The notes under the pieces are model-generated. The model had not been told where the DNA came from. It did not search any database and was given only the letters and a program-made list of their open reading frames with translations. A stretch of DNA of 37,209 nt from Hyphomonadaceae bacterium UBA1001. GTDB lineage: Bacteria > Pseudomonadota > Alphaproteobacteria > Caulobacterales > Aquidulcibacteraceae. Below are positions 1-8,420 of the stretch, piece by piece. The DNA lies in NCBI GenBank assembly GCA_002291875.1, contig DBAV01000181.1, forward strand, positions 1-37,209, read 5' to 3'. Position numbers and translations under genes: made by a program. How positions within the stretch are numbered: the first letter of the stretch is position 1; every line of letters starts with the position of its first letter.

Positions 1-38
1 CGGGGCGGCCTCCGGCTGCATCCCCGAGCGCGGCGTCC

Positions 39-1775
39 TTGTCGTCTTCGGGCACGGGATTGGCCCCCGGCGTCCCCATCACTGGCCGCCCGCAGCGGCA
101 AGGCGGCGGCGACCGCACCTCGGGCCGCTGGTTCGCCAGCCGCTCGACGGTCTGGGGAGCCAGGGGTGCCGCCGCGACCGCCCACCCCACCGCCAGTCGC
201 GTCGCGCTGGACATCCTGCGCGCCGGCGGCAGTGCGGTGGATGCGGCGATCGCAGCCAATGCGGTGCTGGGTTTCGTCGAGCCGACCGGATGCGGGATCG
301 GCGGCGACCTCTATGCAATCGTCTGGGATCCGGCCCGCCGCGAGAGTGTGGGCTATAACGGCTCGGGCCGCGCGCCCAGGGGCCTGACCTTCGAGGGCAT
401 GCAGGCCCGCCTGCGCCAGCGCGGCCTGACCGCCATCCCGCGCTTTGGCGGGTTGACGGTGTCCGTGCCCGGGACGGTGGACGGCTGGTTGGCCCTTCAC
501 GGGCGGTGGGGGCGCCTGCCGATGGCCGAGGTCCTGGCCCCCGCCATCGACCTGTGCGAGCGCGGCGAGGTGATGCCCGAAGACATCGGCGAGAGCTTTG
601 CGGTCTCGCACGATCGCTATGTGCGCTTCCACGCCGAAGGCATGGTCGAGGACATTGCCGGTTTCCTCGCAACGTTCGTTCCCGGGGGCGCCACGGTCAC
701 CGAGGGGGGCCTGTGGCGCAATCCCGACCTGGGGCGAACGTATCGCGCGCTGGCACAGGGCGGCCGCGCAGCGTTCTACGAAGGTCGGATTGCCCGCGAC
801 ATCGCCGCCTTCATGCAGCGGATCGGTGCGCCCCTGTCGCGCCAGGACCTGCTGGATCACCGGGGAGACTGGGTGCCGGTCTTCAAGGTGCGGTATCGGG
901 ATGCCGAGCTGCACGAGCTGGGGCCCAACACCCAGGGGGTCGTCGCCAGTCAGATGGCGCAAATGCTCGAGCGCTTCGACCTGCGCGCAGCGGGACATCT
1001 GTCGGCACGCGCCATCCACCTTGCCGTCGAAGCCAAGCGTCTGGCGTTCGCGGACCGGGCAAAGCTGTATGCCGACCCCGCCTTCACCGGGTTCGACCCT
1101 GCGCGCCTGATCGACCCGGCCTATGCCGCGGCTCGCTCGGGGCTGATCCGCGAGGACGCCATCATGCCCGCCACCGAGGCGGGCCTCTCGCTGGGCGGGG
1201 ACACCACCTATCTGTGCGCCGCCGACTCGTCGGGCATGATGGTGTCACTGATCCAGTCCAACTATCGCGGCATGGGTTCGGGCCTGGTGCCGGACGGTCT
1301 GGGCTTCATGTTGCAGAACCGCGGCGAACTGTTCGCGATGGACCCGGCCCATCCCAACGTCTTCGCGCCGGGCAAGCGCCCCTTCCAGACCATCATCCCC
1401 GCGTTCGCGATGCGGGCCGGCGAACCGTGGATGGCATTCGGCGTCATGGGCGGCGACATGCAGCCCCAGGGGCACTTCCAGATCCTGTCGAACATGGTCG
1501 ATCACGGCCTGAACCCGCAGGAGGCCGGCGACGCCGCGCGCTGGCGCCACGAAGGGTCGGCGTCGGCCACCGGCGAGCCCGAACGTGGCATCGGCACGCT
1601 GCACCTCGAGGACGGGGTGCCCGCCGCCACGCGCGAGGCGCTGGAGGCGATGGGTTGGACCCTGGGTCCCAGCGATTTCGGCTTCGGCGGCTATCAGGCT
1701 GTCGTGCGCGACCCGCGCGGCACCTGGGCGGCCGCCAGCGAAATGCGCAAGGATGGCTGCGCGATGGCGTGGTAG
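39..1775 (+). CDS. Gamma-glutamyltransferase family protein (5' end uncertain)
   Basis: Ntn-hydrolase of the gamma-glutamyltransferase family, which makes a proenzyme that cleaves itself before a catalytic threonine and then hydrolyses or transfers gamma-glutamyl (or related acyl) groups. Visible motifs are the N-terminal AATAHP and GGSAVDAAIAANAVLG stretch, the substrate-binding NGSGRAP, and the self-cleavage site GGDTTYL with the probable catalytic Thr at about residue 389 (base 1203). The oxyanion region reads GVMGGDMQPQGH instead of the PGGSRI of classical glutathione-cleaving GGT, so this resembles the wider GGT-like group and the substrate is open. No signal peptide is seen. The frame is open to the left edge and only TTG codons (39, 60) are available, so the true start may lie outside the window. 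Family assignment is firm; start and substrate are not. Confidence 0.88.
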   Translation: MSSSGTGLAPGVPITGRPQRQGGGDRTSGRWFASRSTVWGARGAAATAHPTASRVALDILRAGGSAVDAAIAANAVLGFVEPTGCGIGGDLYAIVWDPARRESVGYNGSGRAPRGLTFEGMQARLRQRGLTAIPRFGGLTVSVPGTVDGWLALHGRWGRLPMAEVLAPAIDLCERGEVMPEDIGESFAVSHDRYVRFHAEGMVEDIAGFLATFVPGGATVTEGGLWRNPDLGRTYRALAQGGRAAFYEGRIARDIAAFMQRIGAPLSRQDLLDHRGDWVPVFKVRYRDAELHELGPNTQGVVASQMAQMLERFDLRAAGHLSARAIHLAVEAKRLAFADRAKLYADPAFTGFDPARLIDPAYAAARSGLIREDAIMPATEAGLSLGGDTTYLCAADSSGMMVSLIQSNYRGMGSGLVPDGLGFMLQNRGELFAMDPAHPNVFAPGKRPFQTIIPAFAMRAGEPWMAFGVMGGDMQPQGHFQILSNMVDHGLNPQEAGDAARWRHEGSASATGEPERGIGTLHLEDGVPAATREALEAMGWTLGPSDFGFGGYQAVVRDPRGTWAAASEMRKDGCAMAW

Positions 1776-1997
1776 GCGAAATCACTTGCTGTGCGGGGGG
1801 CTTGGAACGGCGCGGGCCTTGCGCTAGTTGTGAGTCAGCGGAGTCGCCCGGGGGCGGGATCCTTCATTGAAGGGGCGATGACCGTGATCGGCGAAGGACG
1901 CCGGTCGACGTGGCCTGCAACACTTGCCCGACACAGCATCGGCGCGATCGGCGCCCGAGCCCGGGTATCGTGGCGGCCCATGAACGGGAACTGTAAC

Positions 1998-2795
1998 ATG
2001 AAGCGTCAGCGTGGCCGGGGTCGCAAGCCCGGCGGTGGCGGCGGGGGTGGACACCACAACCCCAATCGGACCTTTGAAAGCAATGGACCGGACGTGAAGG
2101 TCAGGGGCTCGGCCCAGACCATCTTCGAAAAATACCAGCAACTGGCGCGTGATGCCCAGTCGTCCGGCGACCGGGTGATGGCCGAGAACTATCTCCAGCA
2201 CGCCGAGCACTATTTCCGCATCGTGCGGGCCAGCCAGCCCCAGCACGTTTTTGTCCAGCAACAGGACGGCGGGCGCGGGTTCGACGACGATGAGATGGAC
2301 GACGGGTCGGATGAGGGCGATGAGGCCGACACCGAGGCCGAAGCCGCGCCGCGTCCCCAGCGCGAATTCCGTCAGCATCGCGACGGCGGGCGTGACGGGC
2401 AGCGTGACGCACCGCGCGAGGGCGGCTTCCGCCGTGAGCGGGGCGAGCGGTTCGAACGTCAGCGCGACGGCAACCGGGATGGCCCGCGCGAGGGCCAGCG
2501 CGACGGTGGCTTCCGCCGTGAGCGTGGCGAGGGCGAACCCCGCCGCCCGCGCAATGAGGACCGGCCGGACGAGCGCCGTGACGAACGTCGCGAGACCCCA
2601 TCCGACGAGCGCGTCCGCGATCCGCTGACCGTCATCGAGGCCGAGGGCGGTGATTTCGTGCCGTCTTTCCCTGCACCCACGGAAGAGGCTGGGGAGGCAC
2701 CGCGTCGCCGCGGCCGTCCGCGGCGGTTCCGCGAGGACCAGGACACCGAAGCCCGCGCCGCGTTGGGCGCGGCCGGGCCCACCGCCGGCGAGTGA
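1998..2795 (+). CDS. DUF4167 domain protein with disordered Arg/Asp-rich tail
   Basis: Alphaproteobacterial DUF4167 protein of 265 residues. The N-terminal KRQRGRGRKPGG and the conserved block running from NGPDVKVRGSAQTIFEKY to DRVMAENYLQHAEHYFRI (about residues 25-75) are diagnostic. The rest is low-complexity: an acidic patch, then arginine-, glycine- and glutamate-rich repeats in which GGFRRERGE appears twice. I chose the ATG at 1998 because the family starts with a basic RGRGRK stretch straight after Met; an ATG at 1980 is the alternative. The basic, RGG-like composition suggests nucleic-acid binding, but no function is established that I can name. A possible promoter, TTGGAA-N17-TAGTTG (1802-1830), is weak. 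The gene converges on alanine dehydrogenase. Confidence 0.85.
   Translation: MKRQRGRGRKPGGGGGGGHHNPNRTFESNGPDVKVRGSAQTIFEKYQQLARDAQSSGDRVMAENYLQHAEHYFRIVRASQPQHVFVQQQDGGRGFDDDEMDDGSDEGDEADTEAEAAPRPQREFRQHRDGGRDGQRDAPREGGFRRERGERFERQRDGNRDGPREGQRDGGFRRERGEGEPRRPRNEDRPDERRDERRETPSDERVRDPLTVIEAEGGDFVPSFPAPTEEAGEAPRRRGRPRRFREDQDTEARAALGAAGPTAGE
2421..2530 (+). repeat. Two 26-bp direct repeats inside the DUF4167 gene
   Basis: The segment at 2421-2446 is repeated at 2505-2530 with two mismatches, both encoding GGFRRERGE. They lie in a longer Arg/Asp/Gly-rich stretch that looks as if it grew by internal duplication. Confidence 0.7.
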
Positions 2796-2889
2796 AAACC
2801 GCCGGCGTGTGACACTGGGCGGGGCGCGTTCTCCCGTCCGCGCCATCACCAGCTGGCATCGTGACCCAATCCCGAAGCCCCTGATCGGC

Positions 2890-2917
2890 GCCCCCACCAT
2901 TGGTGCGGGGCCCCGTT
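2890..2917 (+). terminator. Candidate terminator after the DUF4167 gene
   Basis: GCCCC-CACC (2890-2898) pairs with GGTG-c-GGGGC (2902-2911) around a 3-base loop and one bulged C, followed by CCCGTTT. It lies in the 127-bp convergent gap before the alanine dehydrogenase stop. The T tract is short, so the call is tentative. Confidence 0.4.
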
Positions 2918-2922
2918 TGGTG

Positions 2923-4011
2923 TCAGGCTGCGGCCAAAGCGTGCGCTACGGCCGGATGGGTGATCTTTCCATCGCGCACATTCAGTCCCAGGGCAAAGCC
3001 GGGGTCCTCGGCCAGGGCCTGGTCCACCCCCTTGCGTGCCAGGGTGTGCACATAGGGCGCCGTGACCGCCTGCAGCGCGTAGGTGGACGTCAGCGGCGCC
3101 GCGCCGGGCATGTTCGCCACGCAATAGTGCACGACGCCATCCACCACATAGGTCGGGTCGGCGTGCGTAGTGGGCCGCGAGGTCTCGAAACAGCCACCCT
3201 GGTCGATCGACACATCGACCAGAACCGAACCGGGTCGCATCCGCGCAAGGTGTTCGCGGCGAACCAGCTTGGGTGCGGCATCGCCTGGGATCAGCACACA
3301 GCCGATCACCAAGTCGGCATCCAGCACGGCGGCCTCGACCACGTCCGCGGTCGAAAACACGCACTTGGCGCGTCCATCGAACTGGACGTCCAGCTCGGCC
3401 AGGCGCCGCGCGCTCTTTTCGAAGACGGTGACGTCGGCGCGCAGGCCCATCGCGATCTCGGCCGCGTGGGTGCCGGCCACGCCGCCGCCCAGGATCACGA
3501 TCCTTGCAGGTGCGACGCCCGGCACGCCGCTGGCCAGCAGGCCGCGTCCGCCCGCGGGCTTGAGCAGGGCGCTCGCCCCCACAAGCGTCGCCATCCGCCC
3601 GGCCACTTGGGACATGGGTGCCAGGAGCGGCAGGCCGCCATCGGTACCAACCACCGTTTCATACGCGATGCAGGTTGCGCCCGAGCGTTGCAGGCCCTCG
3701 GCCTGTTGCGGGTCTGCGGCCAGGTGCAGATAGGTGAACAGGGTGTGGTCGGGCCGCAGCAGGGCGATCTCGGATGCCTGTGGTTCCTTGACCTTCACGA
3801 TCAGGTCAGAGGCGCCGAAAACGGCGGCGGGATCGGGCAGGATCGCCGCACCGGCGGCGGCGTAATCGGCGTCGGCGATGCCGATTCCGGCCCCCGCGCC
3901 CGCCTCGACATTCACCACATGCCCCGCCTGCACCAACTCGCGCACCGTGCCGGGCGTCAGACCGACGCGGAACTCCAGGGTCTTGATTTCGCGAACGCTT
4001 CCGATGCGCAT
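2923..4011 (-). CDS. ald: Alanine dehydrogenase
   Basis: NAD-dependent L-alanine dehydrogenase, interconverting L-alanine with pyruvate and ammonium in the cytoplasm. The 362-residue length is normal for the family. Substrate and catalytic positions known from bacterial Ald fall at the expected numbers: Arg15 (EFRVGLTP), Lys75 (VKVKEP), His96 (TYLHLA) and Asp270 (VSIDQGG). The Rossmann nucleotide loop is ILGGGVAGTHAA (about 173-184), and the conserved HYCVANMPGAAP follows near 290. The start is the ATG complementary to 4009-4011. The gene is divergent from an Lrp/AsnC-type regulator across about 140 bp, the classic arrangement of ald with its alanine-responsive activator. Nothing looks abnormal. 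Confidence 0.97.
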   Translation of the reverse strand: MRIGSVREIKTLEFRVGLTPGTVRELVQAGHVVNVEAGAGAGIGIADADYAAAGAAILPDPAAVFGASDLIVKVKEPQASEIALLRPDHTLFTYLHLAADPQQAEGLQRSGATCIAYETVVGTDGGLPLLAPMSQVAGRMATLVGASALLKPAGGRGLLASGVPGVAPARIVILGGGVAGTHAAEIAMGLRADVTVFEKSARRLAELDVQFDGRAKCVFSTADVVEAAVLDADLVIGCVLIPGDAAPKLVRREHLARMRPGSVLVDVSIDQGGCFETSRPTTHADPTYVVDGVVHYCVANMPGAAPLTSTYALQAVTAPYVHTLARKGVDQALAEDPGFALGLNVRDGKITHPAVAHALAAA

Positions 4012-4154
4012 GTGATCCTCCCGGTTGGCCGGTCACGCGCCGGTCCTCTCCGGGCGTCGATACGCGATCCGCGGTGCAGCTTCATTGACGAAAGCAGGTG
4101 CACCGGCGACACTCGGCGCAAGATTCTTGTGCTCACCAGAGATTTGAGGCCAGA

Positions 4155-4616
4155 TTGTTCGACATCGACGCCAAGGACCGCCTGATCCTGCGGCTGCTGC
4201 AGGTCGATGGGCGGATGACCAACGCTGCCCTGGCCGAGCGCGCCGGTCTGTCGGAGAGCGCGTGCCTGCGCCGGCGCGAGGCGCTGGAACGGCAGGGTCT
4301 GATCCGCGGGTTCCGGGCGGAACTGGACCGTGCAGCCCTCGGCTATGCGCTGGACGTGCTGGTGGCGATCACGCTGGAAAACCAGGCCCAGGCGACGCTG
4401 GCGGCCTTCGAGCAGGCGGTGCGAACGGCGCCCGAAATCCTCCAGTGCTTTCTGACCACGGGCGAGAGCGACTATCGCCTGCGGCTGTGCGCGCGCGACG
4501 TGGCCGATCTCGAGCGTATCCACGCCCAGGTGCTGACGCGCCTGCCGGGCGTTGCGCGCATCCAGTCCAGTGTGGTGCTGCGATCGGTGGTGGATCGTAC
4601 CACCCTGCCGCTGTGA
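4155..4616 (+). CDS. Lrp/AsnC family transcriptional regulator
   Basis: Transcription factor of 153 residues with the standard Lrp layout: an N-terminal winged helix-turn-helix (IDAKDRLILRLLQVDGRMTN, then LAERAGLSESACLRRREALE) and a C-terminal RAM ligand-binding domain (about residues 65-150, with EILQCFLTTGESDYRL). It is divergent from alanine dehydrogenase, so by analogy with the AldR/BkdR type it probably senses an amino acid and controls ald. The start is uncertain. TTG at 4155 puts the protein start where the family normally begins; an upstream GTG at 4098 would add 19 residues without family likeness. A TTGACG at 4085-4090 is a possible -35 element with only a weak -10 at 4108-4113. Confidence 0.9.
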   Translation: MFDIDAKDRLILRLLQVDGRMTNAALAERAGLSESACLRRREALERQGLIRGFRAELDRAALGYALDVLVAITLENQAQATLAAFEQAVRTAPEILQCFLTTGESDYRLRLCARDVADLERIHAQVLTRLPGVARIQSSVVLRSVVDRTTLPL

Positions 4617-4637
4617 ACGGCCGTGCGGGGGCCCCGC

Positions 4638-5138
4638 TCAGGGGCGAAGTGCACGCAGCCGCACCGCGCGTCCATCGTCAAGCAGGCGCGCACGCTCGCG
4701 CACGGGGACATTGCCCACCAGCAGGTCCGGGGCAATTTCGGCCAGCGGCAACATGACGAATGCGCGCTCGCGCTTGCGCGGGTGCGGCAGGGTCAGCCGG
4801 GGCGTCTTCATGGTCAGGCCCTCGACCATCAGGATGTCGATGTCCAGCGGTCGCGGGCCCCACATCTGCTGTCGCACCCGCCCCTCTGCGATCTCGAGCG
4901 CCTGGCATCGGTCCAGCAGCTCGAGGGGTTCGAATGCCGTGCGGATCTCGACGACCATGTTCAGGAAGACGGGCTGTTCGACATGACCCCAGGGCGCGGT
5001 GCGCCAGACGCTGGATTCGCGCACGATCTCGACCCCGGCGTCCGCGAGGGCCACCAGGGCACGGCGGAACGCCGCCTCGACATCACCCAGATTTCCGCCA
5101 AGCCCGAGCCAGGCGCGCCGCAAGGGCGTTGACGCCAT
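4638..5138 (-). CDS. folK: 6-hydroxymethyl-7,8-dihydropterin pyrophosphokinase
   Basis: HPPK transfers pyrophosphate from ATP to 6-hydroxymethyl-7,8-dihydropterin in folate synthesis. The 166-residue protein shows the N-terminal LGLGGNLGD, the substrate segment YxT/WRTAPWG-like around residues 45-52, the motif VRQQMWGPRPLDIDIL with the metal-binding Asp pair, and LPHPRKRERAFVMLPLAEIAPD. I chose the ATG complementary to 5136-5138 because the HPPK fold begins directly after it; longer upstream frames (to 5309) have no HPPK likeness. It stands apart from other fol genes here, although pabB and pabC, which supply the p-aminobenzoate half of folate, lie at the right edge of the window. Confidence 0.94.
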   Translation of the reverse strand: MASTPLRRAWLGLGGNLGDVEAAFRRALVALADAGVEIVRESSVWRTAPWGHVEQPVFLNMVVEIRTAFEPLELLDRCQALEIAEGRVRQQMWGPRPLDIDILMVEGLTMKTPRLTLPHPRKRERAFVMLPLAEIAPDLLVGNVPVRERARLLDDGRAVRLRALRP

Positions 5139-5284
5139 GAGCGAGGGTGTTCCTTCCCGGAACGCGGCCGGGCGCATCGCCGCGGCCGAGACCTGAGCGC
5201 ACATGAGCCCCCGGGGCCGCGCCGTCGACCTGCGAATACACACGTCCACGAATGCATCCGCACGTCGGTCATGCGCGGTGCAGT

Positions 5285-6388
5285 TCAGCCCAGACGGCTG
5301 AGCGCCCATGCCAGCGCCTGGGAAACCGCCGGCTCGACGCGCTGGAGGTCACCCGAATTGCACACCGCCACGGCTGCACGCGCGCGGTTCGGGTCGGCCA
5401 GTCCTTCGGCATACCACATCGTGTTCGAGCCATTGTGCCAGACGACATCGTTGGCACGCCGCTCGAGGCCCAGGGCGTAATTCTCCTGCACGGGCCGGTG
5501 CAGGCGCTGCCACGATGCCTCGGACAGAAAGGCCGGGTCGCGCGCCGCGTGTGCCGCAAAGAATCCCAGTACCCCCTCGAGCGGCATGTGCGCACGCCCT
5601 GCCGGCGAGAACACGGCCGGATTGTCTGCGGCGGGGGGTGCGCGTCCACCCAGCCCCAGTCCGAGCGGCAAGGGCCGGTGCCCCCACGGAGCCGCACCCG
5701 CGGGGGCGCCCCAACCTGCCCCGAAAATGCCCAGTGGCGCAAACACACGGGCCTCGATCATCCGCTCGACCGGGACACCGTCCAGCCGTTCGAGCGCTGC
5801 GCCCGCAACGATGTAGCCAAGGTTGGAATAGGTCATCCGCTCGCCCGGCCGAGAGGCAGGCGGGCGTGCAAGCACCCGTCGCAGCAGGCCGGTGCGTTCC
5901 TCGCGGGGGTCATCGAGGACGGGGGTGGCATTCAGGATCTCGAACAAGGGCGGGTTGGGCGCCAGCCCAGCCGTGTGCGACAGCAACTGGATCAGGGTTG
6001 TATCGGCGTGCCCCGGATGCAGCACGTCTGCCAGGTCGGGAAGCAGGCTGGAGAGGGGCTGTTCCCATGAACACTGGCCTGCCTCGACACATCGCGCCGT
6101 CAGGGTTGCCGTCATGGATTTGGTGATCGAGCCCAGATGCCATGGGTCATCCAGTGTGACGCCGTCATCGGGCAAATCGATGCGCCGACGGCCGACGACC
6201 GCGCGCACACGCCGCCCGCTGCGCAGGTCGATGGCTGCCGCGCCAAGGGCGGGGGCCCCGGAGCGGGCATGGAGGGCGTGCAGTTCGGCGTCCGCGTCCC
6301 CGGCCTGGAGCGGTGCCTGCGCGGCGGCGCCACGGACCCCGAGCAGCGCCGCGAATCCGCCTGCGATGGATCGTCGCGTCATCCTCAT
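5285..6388 (-). CDS. Tat-exported serine hydrolase, beta-lactamase class C fold
   Basis: Serine beta-lactamase/D,D-peptidase-like hydrolase (PF00144 type), 367 residues. The N-terminus MRMTRRSIAGGFAALLG is a twin-arginine signal ending near AAAQA, so the mature protein is probably periplasmic. All catalytic motifs are present: SITK (Ser87, Lys90), YSN (Tyr187-Asn189) and HNG (His318). The start at 6388 has a GGCGGAG ribosome site about 6 bases upstream; a second ATG at 6382 is possible. The true substrate (beta-lactam, peptidoglycan peptide or ester) cannot be read from sequence. It is divergent from etfB and lies behind folK on the same strand with a 146-bp gap, so a shared transcript is uncertain. 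Confidence 0.9.
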   Translation of the reverse strand: MRMTRRSIAGGFAALLGVRGAAAQAPLQAGDADAELHALHARSGAPALGAAAIDLRSGRRVRAVVGRRRIDLPDDGVTLDDPWHLGSITKSMTATLTARCVEAGQCSWEQPLSSLLPDLADVLHPGHADTTLIQLLSHTAGLAPNPPLFEILNATPVLDDPREERTGLLRRVLARPPASRPGERMTYSNLGYIVAGAALERLDGVPVERMIEARVFAPLGIFGAGWGAPAGAAPWGHRPLPLGLGLGGRAPPAADNPAVFSPAGRAHMPLEGVLGFFAAHAARDPAFLSEASWQRLHRPVQENYALGLERRANDVVWHNGSNTMWYAEGLADPNRARAAVAVCNSGDLQRVEPAVSQALAWALSRLG

Positions 6389-6508
6389 GTCGTCTCCGCC
6401 CGACGGTGGTGGATCATCAGGGGTTGGCATGTCCGACCGCGGCTCGACAAGAGTGGACCGGCGGCCTAATCCGCACCGTCCGGCCCCGCCATGCCACCGC
6501 CCTTTCCG

Positions 6509-6536
6509 TTGACGTAAAGGGCCCCCTCGGTTAAGC
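6509..6536 (+). promoter_or_regulatory. Possible promoter of the etf genes
   Basis: TTGACG at 6509-6514 is a good -35 element; TTAAGC at 6531-6536 is a poor -10 at 16-bp spacing. It lies about 60 bases upstream of the etfB start, in the divergent gap with the serine hydrolase. Confidence 0.35.
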
Positions 6537-6596
6537 GCGCGGCCAGTCAAGCCAAGGGCGCCCGCCGTCTGTGCGGACGCGTGCCAGGAGTTCCCG

Positions 6597-7346
6597 ATGA
6601 AGGTTCTCGTGCCCGTGAAGCGGGTGATCGACTATCAGGTGAAGGTTCGCGTCAAGCCCGACCAGACGGGCGTGGACCTGGCCAATGTGAAGATGTCCAT
6701 GAACCCCTTTTGCGAGATCGCCGTGGAAGAGGCGGTCCGCCTGAAGGAAAAGAACGCCGCTACCGAAATCGTGGTGGTGTCGATCGGGCCGCAGGCCGCC
6801 CAGGAGACGCTGCGCACCGCCCTGGCGATGGGCGCGGATCGCGGGATTCACATTGTCACCGACGATATCGTGGAACCACTGGCGGTTGCCAAGCTGCTGA
6901 AGGGCGTGGTCGAGGCCGAGCAGCCGGGCCTGGTGATCCTGGGCAAGCAGGCGATCGACGACGATTCGAACCAGACCGGCCAGATGCTGGCGGCGCTGCT
7001 GGGATGGCCCCAGGCCACGTTTGCCTCGAAGGTCGAGCTGGCGCCCGACGCGGCCACCGTCACGCGCGAGGTCGATGGCGGCCTGCAAACGCTGCGCCTG
7101 GCGTTGCCGGCGATCGTGACCACCGACCTGCGCCTGAACGAGCCGCGCTATGCGTCGCTGCCGAACATCATGAAGGCCAAGAAAAAGGAAATCGCGGCCA
7201 AGGCGCCGGCCGATTTCGGGGTCTCGACCGCGCCGCGCCTGAAGGTGGTCAAAGTGACCGAGCCGCCCAAGAGGCAGGCCGGCATCAAGGTCAAGTCGGT
7301 TCAGGAACTGGTGGACAAGCTGAAGAACGAAGCGGGAGTGCTGTGA
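6597..7346 (+). CDS. etfB: Electron transfer flavoprotein subunit beta
   Basis: Small subunit of the EtfAB heterodimer, which accepts electrons from acyl-CoA dehydrogenases and passes them to ETF:ubiquinone oxidoreductase. Its 249 residues match the family length. Characteristic segments are MKVLVPVKRVIDY at the start, VKMSMNPFCEIAVEEAVRLKE, the nucleotide-binding LGKQAIDDDSNQTGQML and the C-terminal LPNIMKAKKKEI with a basic Lys-rich tail. A CCAGGAG ribosome site stands 7 bases before the ATG. Its stop TGA shares one base with the etfA ATG, indicating translational coupling. Confidence 0.97.
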   Translation: MKVLVPVKRVIDYQVKVRVKPDQTGVDLANVKMSMNPFCEIAVEEAVRLKEKNAATEIVVVSIGPQAAQETLRTALAMGADRGIHIVTDDIVEPLAVAKLLKGVVEAEQPGLVILGKQAIDDDSNQTGQMLAALLGWPQATFASKVELAPDAATVTREVDGGLQTLRLALPAIVTTDLRLNEPRYASLPNIMKAKKKEIAAKAPADFGVSTAPRLKVVKVTEPPKRQAGIKVKSVQELVDKLKNEAGVL

Positions 7347-8290
7347 TGCCGGTGCTGGTCGTCGCGTCGCACGACAATGCGATACTCAAGGAAGCCACTG
7401 CCAAGGTGGTGACCGCCGCCGCCGCGATGGGGGGCGAAGTCGATATCCTGGTGGCTGGCGAGAATGCCGCCGCCGCTGCGTCTTCGGCCGCAACCATTGC
7501 CAGTGTGCGCAAGGTGCTGCTGGCCGACGGTGCGGCGCTGGCGCGTCAGGGCGCCGAGGCGCTGGAAGCCACGATCGTCCCGCTGATGGGCGGCTATGAT
7601 GCCGTCCTGTTCGCCGCCGACACCACCGGCAAGAACGCTGCCCCGCGCGTGGCCGCCAAGCTGGACGTGATGCAGCTTTCGGGCGTCACCGAAGTGCTGT
7701 CCCCCAACACCTTCGTGCGCCCGATCTATGCCGGCAACGCCATGCTGACGGTCGAGTCGACCGACATCAAAAAGGTCGTCACCGTCCAGGCCACCGCCTT
7801 CCGCCCCGCTGGTGCGGGCGGTTCGGCCCCGATCGAAAGCGTGGCCGCACCGGCCGAAGGCTTTGGCTCGACCTTTGTCGGCGAGGAGCTTTCCAAGTCT
7901 GACCGCCCTGAACTGACCGCTGCCAAGCGGATCGTGTCAGGCGGACGGGCACTGGGATCGGACGAACAGTTCCGCAGGCTGATCGAGCCGCTGGCCGACC
8001 GTCTGGGCGCGGCGGTGGGGGCCTCGCGTGCGGCGGTCGATGCCGGCTATGCGCCGAATGACTATCAGGTCGGTCAGACCGGCAAGGTGGTGGCGCCCGA
8101 GCTCTACATCGCCGTGGGCATTTCCGGCGCCATCCAGCACCTGGCGGGCATGAAGGACTCGAAGGTCATCGTCGCCATCAACAAGGACGACGACGCACCG
8201 ATCTTCCAGGTGGCGGACTATTCGCTGGTCGGTGACCTGTTCACGCTGGTGCCCGAGCTGGAAACCGAACTCGCCAAGATCGGCTATTGA
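7346..8290 (+). CDS. etfA: Electron transfer flavoprotein subunit alpha
   Basis: Large, FAD-binding subunit of EtfAB, 314 residues. The C-terminal FAD domain is plain: IVSGGRALGSDEQF, VGASRAAVDAGYAPNDYQVGQTG, VVAPELYIAVGISGAIQHLAGM and VIVAINKDDDAPIFQVADY, ending in LVPELETEL. The N-terminal domain (1-180) is the typical alternating alpha/beta half. The gene is coupled to etfB by a one-base stop/start overlap. A 3-hydroxyacyl-CoA dehydrogenase follows, placing the pair in a fatty-acid or hydroxyacyl-CoA oxidation context. Confidence 0.97.
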   Translation: MPVLVVASHDNAILKEATAKVVTAAAAMGGEVDILVAGENAAAAASSAATIASVRKVLLADGAALARQGAEALEATIVPLMGGYDAVLFAADTTGKNAAPRVAAKLDVMQLSGVTEVLSPNTFVRPIYAGNAMLTVESTDIKKVVTVQATAFRPAGAGGSAPIESVAAPAEGFGSTFVGEELSKSDRPELTAAKRIVSGGRALGSDEQFRRLIEPLADRLGAAVGASRAAVDAGYAPNDYQVGQTGKVVAPELYIAVGISGAIQHLAGMKDSKVIVAINKDDDAPIFQVADYSLVGDLFTLVPELETELAKIGY

Positions 8291-8337
8291 CGGTGTGCAG
8301 CGCGATTGCTGCACTTGCGAGAAACTGTGATAGACCC

Positions 8338-8370
8338 AACGGGCGCGGGGGCTTCCTCGCGCCCGTTTCC
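8338..8370 (+). terminator. Hairpin terminator candidate between etfA and hbd
   Basis: A perfect 10-bp stem (8338-8347 with 8358-8367) around a 10-base loop, followed by TCCCTT. A smaller 7-bp hairpin (8295-8301 with 8308-8314) lies just after the etfA stop. Either could end or attenuate the etf transcript before the next gene. Confidence 0.55.
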
Positions 8371-8420
8371 CTTGCGCGCGGCTGCCACGGGCGGCCCCGA
8401 ATTCAGGAACGTCGTGGGGC

